Of a stretch of 16,289 bases of DNA, positions 10,101-16,289 are shown in pieces; the first letter of the stretch is position 1, and each line of letters opens with the position of its first letter. The notes under the pieces are model-generated. The model did not search any database and was not told where the DNA came from. It saw only the letters and a program-made list of their open reading frames with translations. The DNA is from an uncultured Clostridia bacterium. GTDB taxonomy: Bacteria; Bacillota; Clostridia; Christensenellales; UBA3700. The stretch lies in assembly GCA_947176975.1 (NCBI GenBank), contig CAMWSW010000005.1, positions 1 to 16,289 of the forward strand. The letters are read 5' to 3'. The position numbers and the translations under genes were made by a program.

Positions 10101-12305
10101 GAAGTGGGCGACGAGATTGCTTTGGCTGATATAAAATTGCCCGATGACGGTATCGTGAGATATTGGGTCGAAGCATTCTTAAGTGACAATGCTAATGCAA
10201 ATTACGAGATAAGCGAAGACAGTAAGATTACGTCATTCGTCGTAGGCGGAAACTTTGAGAGAGTTAAGGTAGAACTCGAAGAAAGTACGTTTACTTACGA
10301 CGGCAAGCCGCACGGCGGAACTTTGAAAGTCATATCCGGTACGTTGGATATATCCAAGATAAACAAGACGTACTATAAGGGTAGCGTACATCAAGACAAT
10401 TTAATTACAGGCGAACCGATTGACGCAGGAGATTATATAATAGTCTTAAGTCTTAGCAAAGAAGACGAAGATAAAGGATATTTGCTCAATAAAGTACAAT
10501 TATCTTATACCATAGAAAAAGCAAAGATAAAAGCCGAGTGGGACACAAGCGGACAAATTCCTGTAATTGCAGGCTTGGACGGCACACTCAAAGATATAAT
10601 AGGATATATCTATTACGACGAAGCTGGCAATGAGTTGCCAAGCGGCGCTACTTTGGAATTGGGCAAGAGTTATAAGGTCAAGGCAATACTCAAGGACAGC
10701 TATGGCGACAACTATGTGTTCGTAGCCGAAGACGGAGTGACGATACTTGAGAATCCGACTATGACTGATATGGAAGACTTTACCATTGATGATAAGATAA
10801 ACAACGGACAAGGCGGTAACGTCGGCATAGGCAGCGGAAATAATGGCGAAGACGGTAGCGGAAATCAAGACGGTTTGGCTATTGGTTCTTGGGATGATTT
10901 TATTGCCAAACTCAAAGAAATACCGCTATGGCAATTGATAGCAAGCGTTATAAGTATAATACTTACGATAATCTTCCTTTCCAAGACGGCAAGCTACGAC
11001 AGCAAGCGCAAGAAGTTCAACAAGAAAGCCGATAAGTTGGAGAGTATGTACGCAGGAGCGTTCTTGGGAGTGGCAATGTCTATATGGACTGCGATAGCGT
11101 GCGTATTGATGGGATTGGCAGTCGTATCTTTTATTATGATGCTGATAGCCAAGAGCAGATGCAATAAGGCGGAAGAAAATTACGAAGATTGTCTTGAAGA
11201 GCATAATCGAAACAAAGCAGACTTTGACGAGCGCAGAAGGGACGACGAGTATCGCCGTCGCATTCACGAGGATAATATGCGCCGAGACGAATACGACCGT
11301 CGTCGCGACGAAGACTTGCAAGCATTGTTAGTGCGTATGTTTGGCGGAAATATTGGCGGCAACGGCAATATGGGACAAGGCGGATACGTCGTACAGCAAG
11401 GTATAGGCATAGAGGATATGAGAGGACTTATATCAGAGACGGTTACAGCGCTCTTGCCTAATATGCAACAGGCTCTTCCGCAACAGGCATCAAGGAATGA
11501 CGAACTTGTGGAAAAACTTCTCGAAAAGACGGCAAAGAACGAAGATACGATGCAAAAACTTATGAAGAAGATTGCAGAGCAGCCTACCGAGAGAGTTATT
11601 GAAAGAGAAGTTGCGGCAAGTTCTGCAATTGATGAATCGATAAAGAGTCTTATCGAGGGACAAAAGGTAATCATGCAAAGACTTGTAGATATATCTTCTC
11701 AACAAAATACTCAACCGCAGATAATAGAGAAAGAAGTACCCGTTGAAAAAATAGTTGAAAAAGAAGTCAAGGTAGAAGTCCCCGTAGAGAAGATAGTGGA
11801 AGTACCAGTAGAGAAAGTAGTAGAGAAGATAGTTGAGAAAAAAATCAAAGTGGAAGTTCCCGTAGCAGTAGCTACACCGAGCAAGCCAAAGAAAGAGACT
11901 ATGCCTAGGCTTACGATTGACGAAGCTTACGCTAAGCTTTCCAAACAACAACAAAAGTATTTCGACGGGTTGAAAGCATACGCCTTGACGAAAGACAAGT
12001 GCAGAGAGAAGAAGTCGACGTATTTCATACTCTTCGGACAGTCTTCAGTTAATCCGCTTATGAAGTTAACGATAAAGAAAGACACGGTAGTAGCTCTCTT
12101 CAAGATGGAAGACGAGTATCTCAAGGATATCAAGAGAGACGCGACCAGCGACGGAACTAAAGTCAAAGTCAAAGAGACAGAAGTAATCATATCCGATGCG
12201 CAAGCTTGCAAGGTAGCGAAGAATATGATAGACCTTCGCGAAGACCAAATCGAGCGTTATCAAGACCTTTTGAAAGAACAAAGAGCAATGAATAAAAAGA
12301 AATAG
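7191..12305 (+). CDS. Giant exported/membrane-anchored surface protein with DUF6273-like head and tandem Ig-like (MBG-type) repeats
   Basis: No specific function is recognised; architecture suggests a cell-surface adhesin or receptor of 1704 residues. Residues 1-39 look like a signal peptide (K8-R9-I-K11, hydrophobic 12-31, possible cleavage after AYA at 37-39). Residues about 50-365 resemble DUF6273/C-type-lectin-like domains (YGTSWIRTSVLNNGG, LWLPSLAETG, YWLRTAG, AFHLNL). About 447-1190 is roughly eight beta-rich modules joined by linkers such as TINKKKI, EITKVKV, EIQKGKY, SIAKATI and TIEKAKI; the clearest MBG-like unit (FTYDGKPHGG to TIEKAK) spans 1024-1112. A Gly/Asn-rich linker leads to hydrophobic segments at about 1246-1266 and 1291-1320. 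Next come an Arg/Asp-rich helix (1344-1375), a Val-Glu-Lys repeat (1513-1565) and a basic C-terminal domain (about 1578-1704, containing MKLTIKKDTVVALFKMED). AGAGGA (7181-7186) sets the start. No LPXTG motif or clear terminator was seen. Confidence 0.85.
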   Translation: MNKTEVTKRIKIALVSILTLAMLFSCIGIISGRAKMAYAFYDESYLKTESTNLGELMINGYESSSGKVFDAEVFWKLIALVTGETNPTVSTLKNWNTVKTASDFSAANSANDNKDLSITINGLSWTPVYLSCNNKEKPEPILTFMQSTSTDSSIWNQAEQSSVLGTYPSNMYGTSWIRTSVLNNGGEYAATYDATSLTPVAQDASSKWAIYTMTKAQGVAGSIKEFLEVPDNMSWQHNQSSKESAGFENDLNNDALDSGGTYIYGADYYTNPTVSTEGYQAWKNDTLWLPSLAETGYGGGLWKTSVPQRQNSAAYWLRTAGYNYGHPLYNLAAGTSHYGNPATYSFPYRTAFHLNLKTVCDNIGAGAPTDVKSAYYTGQSQTLADVTNKDEIGWYDSDIIELSYPKDGMIDADTYQVTAKITETAKKNGKTFIGDGDPYERTFNFTINKKKIGVDLTVVNNVPKATAKSGAVYSGDTSENGRAPVFDFTYKNKDSGQTYTSYPTVIGKYTATVKIANECNYELDTQTTLTIDFEITKVKVTKPGIGSTSKDYSGGNQSFNISPTTNLDKIKVTVDSPATYKDGVITAKDVGKYTVTIALADNGSVTCWQDDSIDSYTIDIHITQKELTSTIICSDVDLNWGVGETPTMTISDDRISGDSVDYYVYYLKSGDNTKYEFSDANKQVNATGLVVTMPNDFAIGSYKFCVELKNDKGNYYIDGVTKSKDFEVVGSDVKVTASSIKWLVNSVPIGELTNGKLILSYNGKPFKFSIDDSELKSLGVKIDTSKGTANGYGGTVERTDVGDSFTVTVYLCNYDNTYEPYSGSFDLVYEIQKGKYDLGKVKWNYNSNIVWKYNNDWYTVTLIGLPDGLTVKDSDYDGNKQKFAKDGYVARVVKFTNSNSNFITPLSGKPETYDGDFDWSVTWSIAKATIDLDWDDVDISGIDFKVPHVTGANAQFVDSSKYKYYKYDAGEVGDEIALADIKLPDDGIVRYWVEAFLSDNANANYEISEDSKITSFVVGGNFERVKVELEESTFTYDGKPHGGTLKVISGTLDISKINKTYYKGSVHQDNLITGEPIDAGDYIIVLSLSKEDEDKGYLLNKVQLSYTIEKAKIKAEWDTSGQIPVIAGLDGTLKDIIGYIYYDEAGNELPSGATLELGKSYKVKAILKDSYGDNYVFVAEDGVTILENPTMTDMEDFTIDDKINNGQGGNVGIGSGNNGEDGSGNQDGLAIGSWDDFIAKLKEIPLWQLIASVISIILTIIFLSKTASYDSKRKKFNKKADKLESMYAGAFLGVAMSIWTAIACVLMGLAVVSFIMMLIAKSRCNKAEENYEDCLEEHNRNKADFDERRRDDEYRRRIHEDNMRRDEYDRRRDEDLQALLVRMFGGNIGGNGNMGQGGYVVQQGIGIEDMRGLISETVTALLPNMQQALPQQASRNDELVEKLLEKTAKNEDTMQKLMKKIAEQPTERVIEREVAASSAIDESIKSLIEGQKVIMQRLVDISSQQNTQPQIIEKEVPVEKIVEKEVKVEVPVEKIVEVPVEKVVEKIVEKKIKVEVPVAVATPSKPKKETMPRLTIDEAYAKLSKQQQKYFDGLKAYALTKDKCREKKSTYFILFGQSSVNPLMKLTIKKDTVVALFKMEDEYLKDIKRDATSDGTKVKVKETEVIISDAQACKVAKNMIDLREDQIERYQDLLKEQRAMNKKK
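8151..8228 (+). other. Candidate hypervariable segment in the lectin-like head (DGR variable-region-like)
   Basis: These 26 codons (residues 321-346) follow the conserved YWLRTA and precede PYRTAFHLNL. Twenty-two of the 26 end in C or T, and the residues are mostly Tyr, Asn, His, Gly, Ser, Ala and Pro. That is the signature expected when AAC/AAT codons are randomised at their adenines, as in variable regions of diversity-generating retroelements. No template repeat or reverse transcriptase is in this window, so it is a candidate only; a lectin-like loop with relaxed composition is the alternative. Confidence 0.35.
11718..11876 (+). repeat. In-gene repeat tract encoding Val-Glu-Lys motifs
   Basis: Imperfect tandem units encode EKEVPVEKIVEKEVKVEVPV and variants (roughly residues 1510-1562) inside the giant gene. 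Units of about 7 to 12 codons differ in length and spelling, which suggests an old expansion. The product is likely a stiff, highly charged rod or coiled-coil spacer between the membrane-proximal part and the C-terminal domain. Confidence 0.8.
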
Positions 12306-12332
12306 ACTCTTCAACTACGCTCAGGGTGACAC
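12306..12332 (-). repeat. Dispersed intergenic repeat, copy B (inverted)
   Basis: Read on the minus strand it is a GTGTCACCCTGAGCG...GAAGAGT variant of the repeat at 6907-6935. It begins at the first base after the stop codon of the giant gene. Together with copy C it forms an imperfect inverted pair that could fold into a hairpin in the 3' end of that transcript. Confidence 0.7.
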
Positions 12333-12359
12333 ATTTAAAGTGGAACCAACACGTTCGAC

Positions 12360-12398
12360 GCGTCATTCTGAGCGTAACATGGTGAAGTCGAAGAATCT
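12360..12398 (+). repeat. Dispersed intergenic repeat, copy C (with 10-base insertion)
   Basis: It matches copy A in GCGTCATTCTGAGCG and GAAGTCGAAGAATC but has ten extra bases (GTAACATGGT type) between the two halves. It lies 27 bases after copy B in opposite orientation. Confidence 0.75.
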
Positions 12399-12476
12399 AA
12401 AATAAATACTTAAATCTATTTTCGACAATTTTTACTTAAAATTTTCTTGAGTTACTTTTATTGGGCTATTCATACG

Positions 12477-12506
12477 TTGACTTATATTATAATTATATGC
12501 TAATAT
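12477..12506 (+). promoter_or_regulatory. Candidate secA promoter
   Basis: TTGACT (12477-12482, 5/6 of consensus) and TAATAT (12501-12506, 4/6) are separated by 18 bases. This gives a short leader of about 30 bases before the ATG at 12542. A perfect TATAAT also lies at 12488-12493 but lacks a well-spaced -35. Nothing else is evident in 12399-12476. Confidence 0.5.
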
Positions 12507-12541
12507 TACTATTGGCAGAATTTGCCAAAGGTAGGTGCAAA

Positions 12542-15331
12542 ATGGGATTTTTGGGTAAGATATTTCCATCTCATAATGACAGAGAACTTAAGAAGATTAA
12601 CAAAATTGTAGATAAGATAGAGGCTTTGGAAGATAATTTCAAGGCAATGAGCGACGAAGAACTCAAAGCGTGTACGCAAAGTTACGTCGAAAGGCGTCAA
12701 GCGGGCGAGAGCCTTGATAGCTTATTGCCCGAGGCATTTGCCACGGTGAGAGAGGCAAGCAGAAGAGTGCTTGGGATGAGGCACTTCCGCGTTCAGTTGA
12801 TAGGCGGCGTGGTATTGTATCAAGGCAGAATTGCCGAGATGCGCACAGGTGAAGGTAAGACTTTGGTTGCGACTTTGGCGGCGTATCTCAAGGCGATTGA
12901 CAAAAAGGGCGTGCATGTCGTCACCGTCAACGATTACCTTGCAAAGCGTGACGCAGAGTGGATGGGCAAGATATACAAATTTCTCGGACTTACCGTCGGA
13001 GTGAATTACGCGCATATGTCTTACGAAGACAAGGTCAAGGCGTACAATTGCGATATTATGTATTCCACCAACAACGAACTGGGATTTGACTATCTCCGCG
13101 ACAATATGGTCAAGGATAAGAACCGCAAAGTGCAAAGAGGATTGGACTTTGCAATCGTCGACGAGGTGGACAGCATATTGGTCGACGAGGCAAGAACACC
13201 GCTTATCATTAGCGGTCGCGGAGGAAAGCCGAGCGACGAATACGCGAGAGCCGACAGATTTGTCAAGACGCTTTTGCCTCCAAAGGACGAGCCTATAGAA
13301 GAAGAGACAGAGGACGGCGACGAGGAGAGCCAACAAGAAAAGCCCGTATATCAAGCTGACTTTGAGATTGGCGAAAAAGAAAAGTCTGTGTTCCTCAACG
13401 AATTTGGAGCGCAAAAAGCCGAGGCGTATTACGGTATTGAGAATTTGTCGGATTATGAAAATCAATCCCTCAAGCACTATATCGACAATGCTCTTAAGGC
13501 TAATTACATTATGCAAGAAGGCGTCAACTATATCGTCGTAGACAAGGAAGTCATCATCATTGACGAATTTACCGGCAGACAGATGATAGGCAGACGTTTT
13601 AGCGACGGACTTCACCAAGCAATCGAAGCCAAAGAAGGCGTGCCTATCAAGTCGGAAGACAAGACTATGGCAACCATTACTTTCCAAAATTTCTTCAGAC
13701 TTTATAAGAGACTGTCTGGTATGACGGGTACGGCAAAGACGGAAGAGAACGAATTCGATTCCATATACGGACTTGACGTAGTGGTAATCCCCACCAACAA
13801 GCCCATTCAGCGTAAAGACGAACCAGATCAATTGTTCAAGACCAGAGCGGGCAAATACAACGCTATAATCAAGGACATCAAGGATTGTTACGACAGAGAA
13901 CAACCTGTGCTTGTGGGTACGATAAGCGTCGAGAAGTCGGAAGAGTTGTCGCGCATACTCACCAAGCAAGGTATCAAGCACAACGTACTCAATGCAAAGA
14001 ATCACGAAAAAGAAGCAGAGATAATTGCCCAAGCCGGCAAGAAAAAGGCAGTCACCATTGCCACCAACATGGCAGGTCGTGGTACGGATATTCTTCTCGG
14101 CGGTAATCCCGAATTCCTTGCAAAGCAAAGACTTGAGAAGTTTGGTTATGCTCACGAAATCATTGAGTGGGCTATGTCGTACGCCAACACTGACGATGAA
14201 GAGATATTGAAGGCAAGAGAAGAATACAAAAAACAATACGATGAATTTGCCAAGGTCACCAATGCCGAAAAGCAAGAAGTCATAGAAAAAGGCGGTTTGC
14301 GAATTATAGGTACGGAGCGCAACGAGGCTCGCCGTATAGACAATCAGCTCCGCGGTCGAAGCGGACGTCAAGGCGACCCGGGTTCGTCGGTATTCTATCT
14401 GTCAATGGAAGACGATATGGTCAGAGCTTTTGGCGGAGACCAAATGAAGTGGATTGTCGAGAAACTGGATATGGATGAGAATACTCCAATCGTCAGCAAA
14501 ATCATCACCAAGCAATTTGAGTCCTTGCAGGCAAGAGTAGAAGACCGTAATTTCTCCGTGCGCAAACACGTACTTGGATACGACGACGTAATGAATACTC
14601 AACGTACTATCATCTACGAACAGCGTAATATCGTGCTTGACGATATGGACGTACATCAACAGATACTTGCTATGATGGAAGCCGTAGTCACTTCTATTTG
14701 TAATGCGTACGTGGATTACAAAGAAGACCACCGTCAATGGAATTACGATGGCTTCAACAAAGAACTTGAAGATTGCGTACTCGAGAACGGCACGAATCTT
14801 CTTTCGCCTGATTTTATTCTTGACCTTGACGACAATTCTATCGAAGGTCTTGTCAAGAGCATAATGGACGTTGCCACAGAGCAATACGAGAAGAAATGCG
14901 AAGAGGTCAATGCAATCATTGCCGAGAGCGGAAACAGCGACGCAGATTTCGGACTTTTTGAAAAAGAAGTTATGCTTTACAACGTCGACAAGAAATGGAT
15001 GGATCATATCGACGCTATGGATCAACTCAAGCAGGGTATCGGACTCGTAGCGTACGCGCAGAGAGACCCCGTAGCGCAATATCGCATTGAGGGCTTGGAA
15101 ATGTTCGACAAGATGATTGAGTCAATTCAATACGACACAGTGCGCACGTTGGTAAAGAGCAAATTCGAGAAGAATCCCGTTCAGCAACAAAAGCAAGAGC
15201 AAAACGTAGAAATGGTCACTAATGAAGAAGCCGCCGCAAAGACGGTAGTACGCGCAGGCAAGAAAGTAGGACGCAACGACCCATGTCCGTGCGGTAGTGG
15301 TAAGAAATATAAACAGTGCTGCGGTAAATAA
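12542..15331 (+). CDS. secA: Protein translocase ATPase SecA
   Basis: Motor ATPase that drives unfolded preproteins through the SecYEG channel at the cytoplasmic face of the membrane. Its 929 residues are in the normal range. The N-terminus MGFLGKIF...NDRELKKINKIVDK is typical. Walker A RTGEGKT is at 101-107 and Walker B VDEVDSILVDEART begins at 206. The preprotein cross-linking region follows and carries an acidic insertion (EEETEDGDEESQ, near 257). Further landmarks are MTGTAKTEENEF, NMAGRGTDILLGG and the helical scaffold and wing. The last 20 residues are a zinc-binding SEC-C motif with C915, C917, C926 and C927. The frame extends upstream to 12461 from a TTG, but the ATG at 12542 has AGGTG at 12533-12537 and matches the family start. 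The adjacent giant exported protein would be a plausible Sec substrate, though no operon link exists. Confidence 0.97.
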   Translation: MGFLGKIFPSHNDRELKKINKIVDKIEALEDNFKAMSDEELKACTQSYVERRQAGESLDSLLPEAFATVREASRRVLGMRHFRVQLIGGVVLYQGRIAEMRTGEGKTLVATLAAYLKAIDKKGVHVVTVNDYLAKRDAEWMGKIYKFLGLTVGVNYAHMSYEDKVKAYNCDIMYSTNNELGFDYLRDNMVKDKNRKVQRGLDFAIVDEVDSILVDEARTPLIISGRGGKPSDEYARADRFVKTLLPPKDEPIEEETEDGDEESQQEKPVYQADFEIGEKEKSVFLNEFGAQKAEAYYGIENLSDYENQSLKHYIDNALKANYIMQEGVNYIVVDKEVIIIDEFTGRQMIGRRFSDGLHQAIEAKEGVPIKSEDKTMATITFQNFFRLYKRLSGMTGTAKTEENEFDSIYGLDVVVIPTNKPIQRKDEPDQLFKTRAGKYNAIIKDIKDCYDREQPVLVGTISVEKSEELSRILTKQGIKHNVLNAKNHEKEAEIIAQAGKKKAVTIATNMAGRGTDILLGGNPEFLAKQRLEKFGYAHEIIEWAMSYANTDDEEILKAREEYKKQYDEFAKVTNAEKQEVIEKGGLRIIGTERNEARRIDNQLRGRSGRQGDPGSSVFYLSMEDDMVRAFGGDQMKWIVEKLDMDENTPIVSKIITKQFESLQARVEDRNFSVRKHVLGYDDVMNTQRTIIYEQRNIVLDDMDVHQQILAMMEAVVTSICNAYVDYKEDHRQWNYDGFNKELEDCVLENGTNLLSPDFILDLDDNSIEGLVKSIMDVATEQYEKKCEEVNAIIAESGNSDADFGLFEKEVMLYNVDKKWMDHIDAMDQLKQGIGLVAYAQRDPVAQYRIEGLEMFDKMIESIQYDTVRTLVKSKFEKNPVQQQKQEQNVEMVTNEEAAAKTVVRAGKKVGRNDPCPCGSGKKYKQCCGK

Positions 15332-15348
15332 AATAATAGATAAATTTA

Positions 15349-16289
15349 TTATAGTTTGTTACTTTTAAGTATTGTAGCAAAACTTTGGTATTGACCTAAG
15401 AATGTGTAGGCAGTAATTCGATTACATCCAAGTTTTTCTATGATCCGTTGAAGTAGACTAGAGTTATCGTAATTATTGTCAGTTTCATTATTATAGAGTT
15501 CAAGAAATATGCGATTTTTATTTAGTGTTCTGAATACGATTGATTGTTTTTCAGTAACTGGAATTAAATAATCAAATCGTTGAATTATTTTTTTTATGGC
15601 GTTACCATCATGACAGTCATTATCTGTTGTTGATCTAAATAAATAATTCTCATCTCCTTTAAATACAATCTTTTTACCGCTGGGGAGACCATAGTAATAG
15701 TCTATAGATTGCAGATAGTAGAGCGGAGAGAAAGCCTCGTCGTAAGCATAATAAGTTTTATCGGCAACTCTGATTTCATAACCTTTGTATTCTGTCGATC
15801 GAGTATCGTGAATAAGTTTTAAATCGGATTTCTTTAAATCGGCAATCTCTTTGAGAGATAAACCAATCCAACCTAGTATACATACCGATTTAATTCGAGC
15901 TAAGTCTGTTGCGGCATTGCATGTATTTAGAGTGATTGTGCCTATTTTATCTATAAACTTGAGCAAATCTTTTAAACTTAGAAAATAGCTGCAAATCTCT
16001 TGCGCGGCAATAACTTCAGCGCGACTGGGGATTAGTTTTATTTCTGATATATTGGCAAATTTAAAAATATTTATAAGATATGATCTGATTTTTTCATAAT
16101 GAGGTTGTGAGATTCCATTAGCAGCACGTTGCAAATAAAAAGAAGAACAAAGCAATTGCTTATCGCGAATGGCATTTTCCAATGGTGCTGCACCAACAAG
16201 TTTATTAAGATTATTGATAAACCTTTTGATATCGTCTTTTTGCGCAACGCTCGCTGTAGGATAAAATCTCTCTATAAACAACTCATAGT
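15349..16289 (-). CDS. Tyrosine-recombinase-like protein, apparently lacking catalytic residues (5' end may lie outside)
   Basis: Weakly resembles the phage-integrase/tyrosine-recombinase fold; function unknown. Counting from a TTG at 16281, 310 residues are visible. The frame stays open to the window edge, so the true start may be just beyond. Residues 10-80 look like the helical core-binding domain (YLQRAANGISQPHYEKIRSY). The segment ILGWIGLSLKEIADLKKSDL (135-154) matches the recombinase box normally reading GLRxxEL-L--DI, but S142 replaces the catalytic arginine. No HxxR box is present; VFRTLNKNR (249-257) occupies that region, and the terminal part contains AYTFLGQY (291-298). It is much richer in A+T than the adjacent secA and uses different codons, which suggests recent acquisition. 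It converges on secA with a 17-base gap and only a weak AT hairpin between. A DNA-binding regulator or a decayed integrase are alternatives. Confidence 0.6.
   Translation of the reverse strand, partial: YELFIERFYPTASVAQKDDIKRFINNLNKLVGAAPLENAIRDKQLLCSSFYLQRAANGISQPHYEKIRSYLINIFKFANISEIKLIPSRAEVIAAQEICSYFLSLKDLLKFIDKIGTITLNTCNAATDLARIKSVCILGWIGLSLKEIADLKKSDLKLIHDTRSTEYKGYEIRVADKTYYAYDEAFSPLYYLQSIDYYYGLPSGKKIVFKGDENYLFRSTTDNDCHDGNAIKKIIQRFDYLIPVTEKQSIVFRTLNKNRIFLELYNNETDNNYDNSSLLQRIIEKLGCNRITAYTFLGQYQSFATILKSNKL

Noticed and set aside
11718..11876. Repeat tract considered as a CRISPR array
   Set aside because: Units are contiguous, imperfect and in frame in a coding region; there are no spacers or cas genes.
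12461..12541. TTG start for SecA at 12461
   Set aside because: The extra 27 residues are unlike SecA and overlap the probable promoter; the ATG at 12542 has a ribosome binding site and the family N-terminus.
12722..14371. 549-codon open frame on the minus strand inside secA
   Set aside because: It lies fully antisense to a clear SecA, has low-complexity composition rich in Phe/Leu/Val, matches no family I know and arises from codon bias of the sense gene.
15332..15352. AT hairpin between secA and the convergent gene as a terminator
   Set aside because: Only a six-pair A/T stem (about 15333-15338 with 15347-15352) without a proper T tract; too weak to call.
16272..16286. ATG on the minus strand at 16286 as start of the recombinase-like gene
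   Set aside because: It is in a different frame and runs into a TAG within a few codons; the gene's own frame is open through the window edge.

Overview
This window looks like chromosomal DNA of a low-GC Gram-positive bacterium, most likely an uncultivated Clostridia-type member of the Bacillota. The signs are an S-box (SAM-I) riboswitch with an intrinsic terminator in front of metK, an RpoC without the large proteobacterial trigger-loop insertion, a stand-alone RecD2-type helicase, and a SecA with a C-terminal zinc motif. Housekeeping genes are of intermediate base composition and prefer CAA for glutamine. The placement is inferred from gene content, not from a phylogeny.

Layout: (1) 1-3285, the 3' part of rpoC, cut by the left window edge. 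(2) 3308-3437, a SAM-I riboswitch and terminator, then metK (3449-4660). Two bases later comes a recD2-type helicase gene (4663-6891), so the helicase probably shares the SAM-controlled transcript. (3) 6892-7190, an intergenic region with one copy of a dispersed repeat, a strong terminator, and a 123-bp element bounded by perfect 27-bp inverted repeats. (4) 7191-12305, a very large gene (1704 aa). It encodes an exported or anchored surface protein with a signal peptide, a DUF6273/lectin-like head, about eight tandem Ig-like/MBG-type modules, hydrophobic segments, a charged helix, a Val-Glu-Lys repeat tract and a conserved-looking basic C-terminal domain. (5) 12306-12541, an intergenic region with two more copies of the dispersed repeat in opposite orientation and a likely secA promoter. 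(6) 12542-15331, secA. (7) 15349 to the right edge, minus strand, an AT-rich gene resembling a tyrosine recombinase that seems to lack the catalytic residues.

The accessory content is the giant surface protein and the recombinase-like gene, set among core genes for transcription (rpoC), methyl-donor synthesis (metK), DNA repair (recD2) and protein export (secA). The best candidate for something unusual is the surface protein. Part of its lectin-like head (8151-8228) has almost exclusively pyrimidine-ending codons and a residue mix rich in Tyr, Asn, His, Ser and Gly, as seen in targets of diversity-generating retroelements. No reverse transcriptase or template repeat lies in the window, so this is a hypothesis. 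No tRNA, rRNA, CRISPR array or complete transposase was seen.
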